From: a virus
Length of the DNA stretch: 64,000 nucleotides
Strand: one strand, 5' to 3'
IMG/VR virus record: IMGVR_UViG_3300044640_001495
Span: 186,001 to 250,000 of that record
Below, one piece after another: positions 1 through 11,489 of this stretch. The position numbers were made by a program, and so were the translations under genes. The stretch's first letter is position 1; the number at the start of each line of letters is the position of its first letter. The notes below the pieces were generated by a model, which searched no databases, was not told where the DNA came from, and saw nothing but the letters and a program-made list of their open reading frames with translations.

Positions 1-3000
1 TTGGCAGCCACTACAATTTTTTCTGTGGATGGACTTATAGATATGCTAGAACCAAAATATTCATTGGTAAAATATTCAAAACTTTGTAATTTTTGTTTCA
101 ATCTAAATTGACGCACAGAAGAATCGCTGTCAAATTTAAACACATAGGCAGCGCCTTGATTCTGCTTGGTAATATCTGCCAACGGGCTGCTGGCCACAAT
201 GGTAGTAGCAGCAGCGTCTATGTCTATGGCAAATCCAAATTGATCTCCAGATGCTATGATTCCACCATTGCTAGTGTCGTTGATATCTGACAGTGAATCT
301 GCAGTTATGGTCTGTAACAGGGAATATCGGTTACCGGCATCTCTTTCATATATAAAAATCTTGCCGGTGGAGGGTGACGCACTATCTCCTACATTTGACC
401 AAGGCAATCCCGCATCTGGATACTGTGCTAGACTAGTTATAGATGATGTAGTTGCGTCTATCAACCTGTGATATCCGCCCTGCCATTTGACTACATCGCC
501 TTCTGTGTATTCCTGGTACAGATTCCAATTACCCTTGTAATTAGAAAAATACTGTCCGTCTGAATTAGGTGCTCCTACAACTAGAACCGCACCATCTCGA
601 CTCATGGTCAAACTTATACCAAATTGATCTCCGTCCTTGACTAGTTCTGCCAACTGACTTGAACTCAACAGGCCTTCTGCAAGTGTTGATCCGTCATCAT
701 CCATAGCCACATTTGTTGGCAATGAACATTGTGTGGACACAGGATCTAATTTTCTCCAATTAGTTGGCACGGTAGGCAATATTATGCCGCCTTGATTGTC
801 AACTACAGATTCATACAAATCTCCCTGATACCATACTATCGATTCAGCTGGATAAAATACTAGAGACGATGATTGATATAATCCTAGATACTTGGTATTT
901 TCTAAATGCTGCCATTCTGTACCGTTGTAGAAATATAGATATACTCGACCTCGACCTGTATTAGCGCCTAGTGCTGGATCGCACAACGACCCCACTGCTG
1001 ACACTGCCATATAATAGGTATTGCCGGACACACCAATTGAAATAGCACTACCAAATTGTTCAAACGCTGCTTGGCGGGGACTTACAAAACTATGAGCAAT
1101 TTCCCACTGTCCTTGAGAATATCTATACAAAGAGATCATGCCCTGATCTGTAAAGCCATTTCCTCTGGCTGCTGGATTGGCATTCACTATAGTAGCTGGT
1201 TTCCAATCTTCACTGTTGAAATTTATAGAACTGCCATCTCCTGCACTGATATTATTCACGGCTTCCCAAAGTTTGCCCTGATACAATACAGTTTCGCCTA
1301 CAAGATAACTGACAAACTGATTTAACTCTCCTAGATAGCCACTTTTTACACCGCTGGCATTTGGTGAGCCAACTGCTAACCATCTATGATCAGGACTTAC
1401 TGCCAATACCTTACCAAATGATCCTAGTACTGCTGTATCAAAACCGTCAGGTGGGGGTACTATCTGTTTCAATATCAATTGTGATCCAGCAGTCTGTGCT
1501 GTATAAATCATCACGTATCCAGAGTCCGGTATGCTGGTGGCAATTTGTTTGAGGCTGTCTAGATACAACACCGCGGTACCTGTGCCGAGAGGGGCGGTAA
1601 TTCCGTATTCAGCAAATTCAAAAGTTGAATATTGTTTGGTTTTTTCTATGACTTCCCACTTGTTGTCGCCATTGTTGTCCACCCATAGTTTTGATCCAAG
1701 ACCAAGCAGTGCAGTTTTTTGGTCATCTAATTGTGCGTATGTTGCGAATCTCACTGTGGTGAAAATTCCTACCACTGCCGAGGTGCTGTCTTCTATTTCT
1801 GGATCATCTGTAGACGACGGTGCTATAATAATGGTGTTGCGTGTTACCGCAGTAATCTTAAAGAATCCATTGAGATTTAGCACATAGGTGATGCCTACAA
1901 TATCGTTAACTGAAAAATTATGCAGTCTTTCAAAAGTTAGTTCTATTTCAGTTTCGGATAATTTTTCAACTCTGCTGATTCTCAACGCTAATTCTTCATT
2001 GTAACGTAGCACAGTCCATGACGATTTATCAAACGTGATCCAAAAATGAGTGTTGTTGAACACTGTTCTAATATCTAAATCAAGAATGTCATCCTTGTTT
2101 TTAAGAATAAAATCCACATGTTTTTTGTTAACATACCCTGCAGACCTAGAGACCCCATCATAGTCAATTAACGGGTTAAGATTGGTAGTAAAGGGAGTGT
2201 CAGCTATAGAAAAATTAGATGATTTTATTCTTAGATATTGATCTAAAACAACACCCGCATCTTCACTATAGGTTATTAATATAGGTTGTGGATTAATAGC
2301 AAAGGCATCTTTTTTGATTTCAAATTCGAATTCTTTGGTTTGATCTGTGCCGCCATATTGGGCTATTTTAAATGCCCACTCTTCTTTCAATACCACACTG
2401 TCATCATCTGTTCGACTGATTTTATCAAACACTTTGACAATAGCGTTGGCTGTGCCTTTTTCTCTAATGAATCCTTGATAAATTCTAAACTGTGTAATTT
2501 CGTCTTCGGCTAAATTTTCAAGATATTCTCTAGGTTGATATCCCACGGCATGTCTTGCAAGGTTTCGCTGGCTAGACCCAACACCGTCAGTGTTTACTTC
2601 ATAATAGTCTTCAAATTGATTTATTCTATAATCAAAATTTGGAACCAATGATTTAGTTGGGGTAGAGTCAAGTTTAGTCCACCCGGCATCTTGAAATTCT
2701 GCTGTGCCTAGTTGACTATACTTGCTAGTCCAATTGTACGATTTGTAAGCGACAATATCACCTAATTTGTAGTCTACAAAAGGTTGCCAGGCCTGTATGT
2801 TAACATTGTCAAACAAAAATCCAGGGCTGGTATAATCGCCATCCCAATCAACTGTACGGAATCCTCGACTCTTAATACGTTCTTGACGATAGCCTGTTGG
2901 CTTATCATAGATAACATCATTGAAAACTGTACGATCATCAAACACAACTACGTGTTCTTTGAGCACAAAATGCAATTTTAAAAAATATACGCCTTCATTG

Positions 3001-6000
3001 GTATCTGTGGTTGATATAGTAATAGTTTGAAAATCTCTATTGACATTGATATTTCGTGGTGACAACGTGGCTCCGTCATTCTTTAAAACCTGATAATCAT
3101 AAAAACCATCTAGTATATTGTCTGCTACTCCCACGGCGAAATTAATTTTCAACAATGATGCTGCCGGACTTAGTGTCAGCAAAGATCCTTCGGCCCAATT
3201 ATGCTGACTCCAAAACATGAATTCTTTAGCAGATGTAAACCAATCTCTGGCTGCTTGATACTGCGGATCATAAAAATCAAAAACAAACCCCACGCTTTTG
3301 AGATATTCTTGATAGCCTAGAAGAAAATCTATCACCTGTTGAATATCAGTCACCACTGCGCCGTAGAATAATTTTCTTATTTTTAGTTTGTTGAAATTTC
3401 TTCTTCTAAAAGCAGTAATTCCGCCAGTGATCGGAGCTCCTGCTAATTTTCGCCATGTTGCGGTGCCGTTGGGAGTTTCTTCAAACTCAATACCGCTAGT
3501 ATGGCTGCGTATGCTGCGATAAAATTGATTTTGATATCGTATGACTATTCCATTGCCATAGAATTTTTCACTTTCCCAATCAAAGAAATTCTCACTGACT
3601 CCACCTACTTGGATAACAGGATCGCGCTGAGATTGCACGGCGGCATAATAATTAAAAAAAGCATTGGAATTATCATAACCGCTGATTTTGTATCCTTGGT
3701 TCGTTTTTTCTATAATTACTCCGCTATACACAAGGTTTGTGATCGGTGCGCTAACATTAAAAATTATGTCATAATTCTCTGGCGGGATAAAAATACTGCT
3801 AGAAGTTGATTTTGGATTCTTACTGTCTAGTACATATTTTTGTTGTGCCTGGTCGACAAAACCTGCCAATCGATTAGATAATTTAACATTAATATTTGAC
3901 AATTTGTCTTCTAGATTGGCAGAGTCGGTAGCTGTGCTTTTTAAATAATTTACAATATAAATTACCAATCCTGACACCGGCTGATCTACAGTAGATTCAT
4001 AAATTAAATCATCTATAGTCAAAAACATCTGCGTATTTGTATTAACTGTTTGTCCAAGAATATTTGTGGTTACTGCGCTTCGGTTAAAACCGTCTGCAAT
4101 AAATTCCATGGGTTTTAACAATGATAATACTGACATGATAGCAAATGGCCATTCACTGCTGGATCTCCATGCAAATTCTACAGGGGCTAGATCTCCAAGT
4201 TGAAAAGCTCCTTGATTATTCACCAATGAAAAATTTCCAGCAAGCCCAGAATCTAAAGGACTCAACAATTGACCATCTCCGTCTACAGGAATGTGCTGCA
4301 TGATTGAAGGGCGCTTGTACCTGTCTCGTATACCAGCACGATCACCTTGACGAATTATGCCATCTCTTAGATCTTCCCACAGAATTAAATTATTTGAAGT
4401 ATAAGGTGCTGGACCGTATTCACTTTCCCACCATGTGGGTTTTTCTGAAAATCCCAGCATTTCCCACGGGCATTGGTGTGGCCTTGTTGTGTCATAGAAC
4501 CATTGATAGACTCCTCTCCAATAGCCTGGTAGATTCACTGCGCCCGTAGGGTCAGTCATGTTGCTGTAGGTATAAGTGAAAGAATTTTGAGAATCATAAT
4601 AACTGTTTTTTACGTAGTCAATGCTGGTGCCTTGAATCCATTTTAAAAATTCAGCATTTACAATATTGTCAACTTGAAGTTTGTTATACTGTGAGTTTCC
4701 GTAATACCCGCCAAGTATAAGATCAATGTCAAATACATTTTCTTTATATTCTTGTTTGATATTGTTGTAGATTCTGTATTCAAGTTCAAGTAGAACATCA
4801 TCTCTAAAATCACCATAGGCCACAGTGATGCTACCGTCGTGTCCTTGTATGACTTCTTGTGGCTCAGCATAGGTATCGTCTAAGAATCTTCTAGGTAGAT
4901 ATTTTTTATATAATCCCATCTTGGTAGGAGTTGGTGGAATAAAATTCACAGCCGTAGACACATACTCTCTAATTTGAATTTTATCGTTTTCAGAAAGCTG
5001 TATTTTTAAATTTACAAAACCAAAAGTTGAATTAAACTCATAGTCTTTGTTATGTAAAAGTTGTTGATTGTTGTAATACACGTAGACTGCTCGAGAACTA
5101 AGTGTAGCAAGATCAAATTTTTCAGACAGTGCGAATGTTTTAATCCCCGTGTCTTCTACTGTGTAATCTATTGTAGAATATGCTCCACTACCAATCATGT
5201 CTGATCCAGCAAAGGGTCTGGTTGAATTTTGTGATCTACTGATTTCTTCTAGTATAGAATCCACAAAATCTTTTGGGGTTTGATCATAGTACAGTTCATT
5301 AGCTAGCGTGATGAAACTGTTTTTAAAATCTGTATAGGTTTTCTTGGCATACTGTATAGACTTGATGATATTGATTTCTTTATCGCATAACAATGCTATC
5401 GACAGCGGGGCAGGGCTAGAATGTTTTAGAAATCGTCTAGTGAGATTTTGAAATCCACTGATATCACGTAGATTATTACTGCCAGGATATCGTCCAACAA
5501 AATTATCTAGCATTTCTAATCCGCTAGAAATATGATCAGATGCTTGTCCCAGTGTGAATGTTTTTATTCTTTCATTTAGGGGATTTTTTTCCAGACCCAT
5601 TGGTATTTCATAATATCCTAGATCAGGCACAGTATCTGCAAATATTTTAATTGTGATAACATCACCAACAGCAAAATTATTTGTGAAAGTAAATGTGTCG
5701 ATGTTTCTTGTATAGGTGTCACGTAGTTGTACACCGTTGAGATAAAATAAAATCTTTGCTATTTTGTCATCTGTAAGTGTGGTCCAATCGACCACTGCCG
5801 TGACAATTTCATTGGTAATAGAATTTACAGTAATTGTGTCTATTATAGGTTGTACAACATTAGGATCTAATTTTAACCAACCATTGTCATACTGTTCATC
5901 TATATTAAATTTGTAAAATCCTGTGGCTAGATTTTGATAATAAAGTTTTTTATCAAGTGTGTAGTTAAAAACATCACTGTCTAGATTCCAGGTAAACTGT

Positions 6001-7976
6001 ATATCTCCAACATTATCTATATTAAGATAACTGATAGCAAAGCCTAGCTCTTTGTCAAGACCGCCTATGCCTTGTTTGTAGCTGATAATCGGACTGCCAA
6101 CAAACGAGCTCACTGGGTAAGAGTCAGCATCACTAAAACTTACAGCATTAGCATCGAACATGTCAAATAATGGGGTTTGATTGACCCCTGTTTTTGACTG
6201 ACTCTTGATCCAGCCAACGCCGTTGAAGTGATACATGAATCCACGATTTACAAGTCCCCGTCTGATTAACACACATTCTCCCACTGCGGGATCTAGTTCT
6301 GAACTTCTTATTAAACTGATTTGTCTTGAATTGACATGTCTAATAAATTTCACTGTGTATATTTGATTATTTGCCAACTTGTCAGTGTCGTTGGTTATCA
6401 AAATTCTGGCACCATCAAAAAGACTTTCGCCATCGATAATATATCCGCTACTGCCTTCTATAACTGAAAACACATCTGTGGTGAAATCGTCTATGTAATC
6501 TACTGCGGGCATTGCCAGTGATCCGTGATTGTACAATTTTAAATTTGATTTAAATTCTATTATAGGACGTTTTGCTCTAGTAGTTTCATCTGCTTCAAAG
6601 CTGGATTGATTTAAGTTGTGAGCATAATCCAACACTGCTCTATGATACCATCTATTGTATCTTGACCATGGATTGGAATCTACACTGGCTCTGTTAATTG
6701 TAATGTAATCTTTGTCGCCTGGGAATGCCGCAGCGTCGTCAAAAGGTTGGGTATCAAATCCACCATTATCGAATAAAATTTCAGGCGAAGAATTTGCAAA
6801 TGTAGCAGATACTACAAGATCAGCAACATTGATTAAGGAAATCTTTTCTCCTACCCCTTCTACTATCCATTTGTTGTTCATGGATTGATTACCGTATTTC
6901 GCCGGAGATACTGTGCCAGTGAAATAAATTATCATACCATTGCTGAAAGTTATACCATTGCTGCTTGTGTATGTGGTCTTGCCGAGAATCTCTTTTTCAA
7001 TGTCAATTTTAGTGTTGCTTTCAATATTGGCAATGATAAATCGACCAAATCTATTTGGGTCAGTGAAACTTTGATAGAACAAAACGTCAGGAGCATCTAG
7101 AGGCACGGTGAAAGTTATTGTGCCATTTTCAGTTCCGTTATTGGTCAGTCCTTTATTATAGTCAAACGAGGTAGTCTCGTTGGCTACATCGACAAACTCC
7201 CAATCGTCGCTGTTTTCATCTATGGTACTGCCGTCTACAGGATTGATATTTTTTTTGGCCTTCCATATTTTACCGTCAAACACCGTGAGCTGCCCTTGAA
7301 CATAGGGAAACACAGGATTGTACTGCAACGTACCTGTGTCAACGTTGGTTCTAATGATAAATGGATTACCTGGGGTTGCAACTTGGAATTTATAGGTCTG
7401 TCCTCGGTACAATGTGATTGCAGGATTATTGGTCAATCCATCTGGGGTGAATATAAAAACACTGCCCACCCCAGGTCTCACGCGATAGGTGCTGGTAATA
7501 TTCTGTGCTTGGCCGAGAATTTTAATTGGAGGCGGTCCTGCAGGCACCCAATAGTATTCACGATAATTGACCAACTTGTCCCATTCTATAGGGGGATTCC
7601 AAGTATAGTGATCCTGTGATACTATTAGATCATCTCGTTCTTCGTTGTTGTTGAAAAATTTTATTTGATTTTTGAAATCTAAATAGTCCCAAAAGGCAGT
7701 GGCTTTTTGATCTTTTTCAACCACAACTGCTGGTTCCAACTGGTATCTGCTTCTTAGTGTTTCGTCACTGTCGAGATATACGTCCTTGGTGTTGAATGTT
7801 TTGCCGTATCTTCTGCCTATATATCCAACTTTCTTTTCAAGCACACCGGGCTGAGTCAGAGGATCCAGAGTTGCTGCTAGAAATTTTTGATTAGCTTCAG
7901 TTTGAAAAATCTGTGGGAGCAGTTCAGAAGTTTTTCTAATAGGTAGACCACTTTCGGGAAATATTTTATCTGCCAT
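1..7976 (-). CDS. giant baseplate/tail structural protein, gp7 position, 3' end outside window
   Basis: One open frame begins at an ATG at 7976 and stays open to the left edge (2658 complete codons, no stop seen). I checked the frame at codons near 4301, 1511 and 3. The N-terminus (MADKIFPESGLPIRKTSELL) is followed by aromatic-rich sequence and several short 'Y..GD.V.y....Y' modules like those in the fibre genes to the right. The last ~500 visible residues carry repeated 'GDQFG.s...s.dG..lvvGaP'-type units, which look like FG-GAP beta-propeller blades. It follows gp6 with a 28-nt gap, where T4 has gene 7, so a wedge or wedge-fibre role is inferred from position. It is far longer than T4 gp7 (about 1030 residues), and no T4 gp7 motif was recognised. 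A fibre-anchoring protein is the main alternative. Sure that it is a gene; moderately sure that it belongs to the baseplate. Confidence 0.8.
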   Translation of the reverse strand, partial: MADKIFPESGLPIRKTSELLPQIFQTEANQKFLAATLDPLTQPGVLEKKVGYIGRRYGKTFNTKDVYLDSDETLRSRYQLEPAVVVEKDQKATAFWDYLDFKNQIKFFNNNEERDDLIVSQDHYTWNPPIEWDKLVNYREYYWVPAGPPPIKILGQAQNITSTYRVRPGVGSVFIFTPDGLTNNPAITLYRGQTYKFQVATPGNPFIIRTNVDTGTLQYNPVFPYVQGQLTVFDGKIWKAKKNINPVDGSTIDENSDDWEFVDVANETTSFDYNKGLTNNGTENGTITFTVPLDAPDVLFYQSFTDPNRFGRFIIANIESNTKIDIEKEILGKTTYTSSNGITFSNGMIIYFTGTVSPAKYGNQSMNNKWIVEGVGEKISLINVADLVVSATFANSSPEILFDNGGFDTQPFDDAAAFPGDKDYITINRASVDSNPWSRYNRWYHRAVLDYAHNLNQSSFEADETTRAKRPIIEFKSNLKLYNHGSLAMPAVDYIDDFTTDVFSVIEGSSGYIIDGESLFDGARILITNDTDKLANNQIYTVKFIRHVNSRQISLIRSSELDPAVGECVLIRRGLVNRGFMYHFNGVGWIKSQSKTGVNQTPLFDMFDANAVSFSDADSYPVSSFVGSPIISYKQGIGGLDKELGFAISYLNIDNVGDIQFTWNLDSDVFNYTLDKKLYYQNLATGFYKFNIDEQYDNGWLKLDPNVVQPIIDTITVNSITNEIVTAVVDWTTLTDDKIAKILFYLNGVQLRDTYTRNIDTFTFTNNFAVGDVITIKIFADTVPDLGYYEIPMGLEKNPLNERIKTFTLGQASDHISSGLEMLDNFVGRYPGSNNLRDISGFQNLTRRFLKHSSPAPLSIALLCDKEINIIKSIQYAKKTYTDFKNSFITLANELYYDQTPKDFVDSILEEISRSQNSTRPFAGSDMIGSGAYSTIDYTVEDTGIKTFALSEKFDLATLSSRAVYVYYNNQQLLHNKDYEFNSTFGFVNLKIQLSENDKIQIREYVSTAVNFIPPTPTKMGLYKKYLPRRFLDDTYAEPQEVIQGHDGSITVAYGDFRDDVLLELEYRIYNNIKQEYKENVFDIDLILGGYYGNSQYNKLQVDNIVNAEFLKWIQGTSIDYVKNSYYDSQNSFTYTYSNMTDPTGAVNLPGYWRGVYQWFYDTTRPHQCPWEMLGFSEKPTWWESEYGPAPYTSNNLILWEDLRDGIIRQGDRAGIRDRYKRPSIMQHIPVDGDGQLLSPLDSGLAGNFSLVNNQGAFQLGDLAPVEFAWRSSSEWPFAIMSVLSLLKPMEFIADGFNRSAVTTNILGQTVNTNTQMFLTIDDLIYESTVDQPVSGLVIYIVNYLKSTATDSANLEDKLSNINVKLSNRLAGFVDQAQQKYVLDSKNPKSTSSSIFIPPENYDIIFNVSAPITNLVYSGVIIEKTNQGYKISGYDNSNAFFNYYAAVQSQRDPVIQVGGVSENFFDWESEKFYGNGIVIRYQNQFYRSIRSHTSGIEFEETPNGTATWRKLAGAPITGGITAFRRRNFNKLKIRKLFYGAVVTDIQQVIDFLLGYQEYLKSVGFVFDFYDPQYQAARDWFTSAKEFMFWSQHNWAEGSLLTLSPAASLLKINFAVGVADNILDGFYDYQVLKNDGATLSPRNINVNRDFQTITISTTDTNEGVYFLKLHFVLKEHVVVFDDRTVFNDVIYDKPTGYRQERIKSRGFRTVDWDGDYTSPGFLFDNVNIQAWQPFVDYKLGDIVAYKSYNWTSKYSQLGTAEFQDAGWTKLDSTPTKSLVPNFDYRINQFEDYYEVNTDGVGSSQRNLARHAVGYQPREYLENLAEDEITQFRIYQGFIREKGTANAIVKVFDKISRTDDDSVVLKEEWAFKIAQYGGTDQTKEFEFEIKKDAFAINPQPILITYSEDAGVVLDQYLRIKSSNFSIADTPFTTNLNPLIDYDGVSRSAGYVNKKHVDFILKNKDDILDLDIRTVFNNTHFWITFDKSSWTVLRYNEELALRISRVEKLSETEIELTFERLHNFSVNDIVGITYVLNLNGFFKITAVTRNTIIIAPSSTDDPEIEDSTSAVVGIFTTVRFATYAQLDDQKTALLGLGSKLWVDNNGDNKWEVIEKTKQYSTFEFAEYGITAPLGTGTAVLYLDSLKQIATSIPDSGYVMIYTAQTAGSQLILKQIVPPPDGFDTAVLGSFGKVLAVSPDHRWLAVGSPNASGVKSGYLGELNQFVSYLVGETVLYQGKLWEAVNNISAGDGSSINFNSEDWKPATIVNANPAARGNGFTDQGMISLYRYSQGQWEIAHSFVSPRQAAFEQFGSAISIGVSGNTYYMAVSAVGSLCDPALGANTGRGRVYLYFYNGTEWQHLENTKYLGLYQSSSLVFYPAESIVWYQGDLYESVVDNQGGIILPTVPTNWRKLDPVSTQCSLPTNVAMDDDGSTLAEGLLSSSQLAELVKDGDQFGISLTMSRDGAVLVVGAPNSDGQYFSNYKGNWNLYQEYTEGDVVKWQGGYHRLIDATTSSITSLAQYPDAGLPWSNVGDSASPSTGKIFIYERDAGNRYSLLQTITADSLSDINDTSNGGIIASGDQFGFAIDIDAAATTIVASSPLADITKQNQGAAYVFKFDSDSSVRQFRLKQKLQSFEYFTNEYFGSSISISPSTEKIVVAA

Positions 7977-8004
7977 TTTTTATGCTCTTGTTTTAATAAC
8001 TATA

Positions 8005-11000
8005 TCAGCTGCCAGATGAAGTACTGGTTGACACGCTGGTAGTAAAAGTTGTAGAATTATTAATGACACTATCTACAGGGATTCTGAGTTCCGACGCAGA
8101 AATTGCAGTTACAATTTCTATGTCATCTACTGTAGCGCCACTGACAAAAATTTCATCAACTCTGCTTTGTATTTCAAATAGACTACCAAATGACTGTGTA
8201 ATCTGTCTTGGCAGAATTACCATGTTGCTAATATCAGGTGCCGCGGTATTAATCACATATGTGATCAATTCACTGACGTAAAATCTATCACCAAAATCCC
8301 AATTATTAATATCAAAGAATTCATTTATGGCATTGATGATTTTAACTTTTAAATCGTTGTCATTGATCAATTTGTTTACGTTTTTTACTATTTTAAATTT
8401 TGCTTGAAATTGCACGTCGGCAGTTGATCCAAATAATACCTTGTAGACCACAGGATGATATATTATTTCATCCGATATAGATTTAATCAAATCTAAATTT
8501 GATCCGAATGCAATTCGTAGACTATCGCTGTTTGGTTCTTCTGGTTTTTTAGTTGCGCCTGCAAGAAAATTTCTAAATGCAGTGTTATAACTTCGTGTTA
8601 AAAGATACACATCAACAATGTTACTGGAACTGGGATCAATTCTACGATCAACATTGGCATTGTGAATGTACTGGAATTTAAGTCCTGCTCTGCCGTAATT
8701 TGCAGTATATGAACTTTCTAATACCAAAGTATTTGTGGTTCGATCAACTCGTTTGACCACATTTTCATTGCTGTCGTAGAAGTAGATTAGTTGGCCGTCG
8801 GTATAGTCATTGACATTAACTAGACTTTCTTTCTGCACAACGACAATGATGTTATCAGTATTATCCACATATTGTTTGATTTTATTGCCTGCTACATCTA
8901 CAGATTCTTGGAAGAATAAAAATTTCAAATCAAAGTCTAGTCCTGCTACCTGCTCAAATGCTTCAGGATTGTCAATGACTCCGTCACTGTCAGAATCATA
9001 AAATTCAATTTTTATTTCTTCTGTGCTTTGATATCCGTCGTCAAAGGTAATAGCATCGCTGATAGCAAAACTAATATCTTGCTTCAAGGGATTCAAAAGA
9101 TTACTGTCCGGGTTAATTCCTAAAATCTTAATTTGATCTTTGACCACATCACCAGTTTTACCGTTATAGGTTTTTTGTGAGCTATCATAATAAAATCTAT
9201 TTTCTTCTATGCTACCAAACACATACTCTAAACCACGTATTCTAACAAAATATTCATCTGCCTGTTTAACAAATGCAATGATCCATGACGAATCTAAATT
9301 TTGACTAGTTGTGTCGCCACTTTTACCAAGGCTAAAATCATTTAACAAGTCAAGATTAGCAGTAGCTACTAATTTCCAAGATGCATCGATTACTGAAAAA
9401 CGCAGACCAAAATTAAGATTAGCCAGCATGAGATTGATCATCTCGTTTTCTATTCCGTTAGGAAGATTGTTAACAAACTTAGCCACTATCCTAGTAGCAA
9501 TAGCTTCTGATGGGATAATGTCACTGAACTGCACTGCTCCTAGTCCAGACGCTAGAATTCCCACACCTGCATTGGTACCGTCGCCTGTGATTTTTATAAC
9601 TTTGGTCCATAGTCGATCTTTCTGTTCAGGATCATTGGCATCAGTAGTAACCAATTTGCCACGTCTAAAAGACTGGCCGGCTGGTGCTGTGAATTTAACC
9701 AATGTGCCCGGAGTGATGTATTGCAATGTGCTGGTAGTATATGACCCAACTTTTAAAATTGTACCATCAATAAAATTGTAAAAATATCCGGTAGAATTAT
9801 TCACATCTGTGGTTATCTGTTTCCAGCGATAGTTTGTGTCACTAAACAAGATCTTGTCAAATTTAGTGAGATAAAAATTGTAGGTATCTGCAGAAGCAAA
9901 GATGGGTTCAATGCTGTTGCGTATAAAATTTATAATATCAATTCTATTTGTAAATTTAAATGCCAATGATTTTTCAATGTTCTGTTTATAAATAAGTCCA
10001 TCGGCGGCAAATACATTTATACTAGAATACTTCCCGCTGGCATCAATCAAATCATAGTTTCTACTGATTCCGCTTGATATTCTATTAATTGCTTTTACTT
10101 TGAGAATGTTCTGTGAAGTAGATAATGGGGCAAGATTGTAGTCTTCTCCGGTAATCATTCTATTCTGGGTATAGTATTGAGCAGGAGCATTTGTTCTGAT
10201 TGAAGCCACAGACTCACTTGGAGAAGATGAACTTACAGTAGACTTGAGACCCATGGTCAATGTAAGAGTGTGCCTGACACCAGTCTTGCTGGTATAGGGA
10301 ATGGATATTGTGATTCCCCTCATTTCATTTGGTGATATTTGATAGCTTAAACCATTGCTGGTTCTATAATAGACTCGGAACGATCCTTGAGGTAAATTAC
10401 CATATACTCCGTCTGCGAATGCTAGATCAATTCTATCATTTTCTTTTGTGAGCACTGAATAGATATTTCTAATATTGCTATTGATACTGTTATATGAAAT
10501 GTTGTTGCCTATTAAACTCGATACCTTGGTCCATTCATTTAACTGTACTCCTGCCGAATTAAGTGCAAATAACCAAACATCATCATTGTTGATATTATTT
10601 GTATCTACAGCGATTAATTCATTAGTAGCAGGGACATCGATAGAAAAATCTGCTAGTTCAAGACTGCCTTGTTTGAACATGAGATAAAATCCAGTGTTAG
10701 CACTGGTCCCTCCTTTGCCGTCATTCCTATATATAAAACCTAATTGATTGCCGGGAAATGGAGTTTCTTCATAAATTTCTTCTTTGCCTTTGAAACTAGT
10801 GCTGACTAATTCAAATGCCATTTGGCGGCCAGAAACCACTTTGCTGTAGGCAAAAATTGGCACATCATTTGATGAGGTTCTAAATCGATATTGCTCTGTA
10901 GCAATGCCATCGATTGTTGCGGAACCTTGGCTGCGGCCAAATGCAGTGTTGTCTGTCATTGCAGCGTTTAGCACCGTGACGAATTGTTCTACCCAGTTTT

Positions 11001-11448
11001 GATTGGTTGGATCATTCCACACAATTGTCTGTTGAGCCAGATTTTTACCGTTGTTATCTAAAACACTTTCTGTGGTGCTGACAGTGTCAAATTTTAACAA
11101 ACCCTTGGCTGATATGTTACGTTTAGCATTATAACTCAACATTTTAGCAAGACGAAGTACACTTTCTTTTCGTTCCGCTAGTTCAATAAAATTTTCACGG
11201 CTGGCTAGATCTATTCTAAAAGCAAGACTCTGTCCAAGAAATGCAATAGCATCAATCAGAGCAAGATATTCACTGCTTTCAATATAATCGTTAAAATCTT
11301 CTGGATAGTTTTCTCTGAAATAGGCAATAATAACTCTGCGAAGATTTTCAAAATCATAGCTTTTAAAATCAGCACTCTGAAAAGTCTGATAGATCCTAGT
11401 CCAATCTTCGTTGAGTATTAAATTATTTTGTCTAGACGTTGTGGTCAT
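8005..11448 (-). CDS. 6: baseplate wedge protein gp6
   Basis: This protein of 1147 residues is recognised as gp6 by its N-terminal ~150 residues: an 'FENLRRVIIAYFRENYPEDF' stretch, then 'SSEYLALIDAIAFLGQSLAF', then an 'ENFIELAERKESVLRLAKML' block, typical of T4-like wedge gp6. gp6 forms the inner baseplate ring that joins neighbouring wedges and contacts gp25 and gp53. T4 gp6 is about 660 residues; the extra length is a beta-rich middle (roughly 330-900). The C-terminus (about 1000-1100) again looks like conserved wedge sequence and ends in a Ser/Thr-rich tail. The gene lies 41 nt after gp25 in the same operon, and the gap contains a TTAAATA sequence and a weak ribosome site before the ATG. 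Confidence 0.9.
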   Translation of the reverse strand: MTTTSRQNNLILNEDWTRIYQTFQSADFKSYDFENLRRVIIAYFRENYPEDFNDYIESSEYLALIDAIAFLGQSLAFRIDLASRENFIELAERKESVLRLAKMLSYNAKRNISAKGLLKFDTVSTTESVLDNNGKNLAQQTIVWNDPTNQNWVEQFVTVLNAAMTDNTAFGRSQGSATIDGIATEQYRFRTSSNDVPIFAYSKVVSGRQMAFELVSTSFKGKEEIYEETPFPGNQLGFIYRNDGKGGTSANTGFYLMFKQGSLELADFSIDVPATNELIAVDTNNINNDDVWLFALNSAGVQLNEWTKVSSLIGNNISYNSINSNIRNIYSVLTKENDRIDLAFADGVYGNLPQGSFRVYYRTSNGLSYQISPNEMRGITISIPYTSKTGVRHTLTLTMGLKSTVSSSSPSESVASIRTNAPAQYYTQNRMITGEDYNLAPLSTSQNILKVKAINRISSGISRNYDLIDASGKYSSINVFAADGLIYKQNIEKSLAFKFTNRIDIINFIRNSIEPIFASADTYNFYLTKFDKILFSDTNYRWKQITTDVNNSTGYFYNFIDGTILKVGSYTTSTLQYITPGTLVKFTAPAGQSFRRGKLVTTDANDPEQKDRLWTKVIKITGDGTNAGVGILASGLGAVQFSDIIPSEAIATRIVAKFVNNLPNGIENEMINLMLANLNFGLRFSVIDASWKLVATANLDLLNDFSLGKSGDTTSQNLDSSWIIAFVKQADEYFVRIRGLEYVFGSIEENRFYYDSSQKTYNGKTGDVVKDQIKILGINPDSNLLNPLKQDISFAISDAITFDDGYQSTEEIKIEFYDSDSDGVIDNPEAFEQVAGLDFDLKFLFFQESVDVAGNKIKQYVDNTDNIIVVVQKESLVNVNDYTDGQLIYFYDSNENVVKRVDRTTNTLVLESSYTANYGRAGLKFQYIHNANVDRRIDPSSSNIVDVYLLTRSYNTAFRNFLAGATKKPEEPNSDSLRIAFGSNLDLIKSISDEIIYHPVVYKVLFGSTADVQFQAKFKIVKNVNKLINDNDLKVKIINAINEFFDINNWDFGDRFYVSELITYVINTAAPDISNMVILPRQITQSFGSLFEIQSRVDEIFVSGATVDDIEIVTAISASELRIPVDSVINNSTTFTTSVSTSTSSGS

Positions 11449-11489
11449 TTTACTATCCTATCATGTATTTAACTATAAAAATAAACTGC

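Noticed and set aside
9311-9781. 156-residue plus-strand frame
   Set aside because: Antisense to gp6, which is a clear family member; no ribosome site or promoter.
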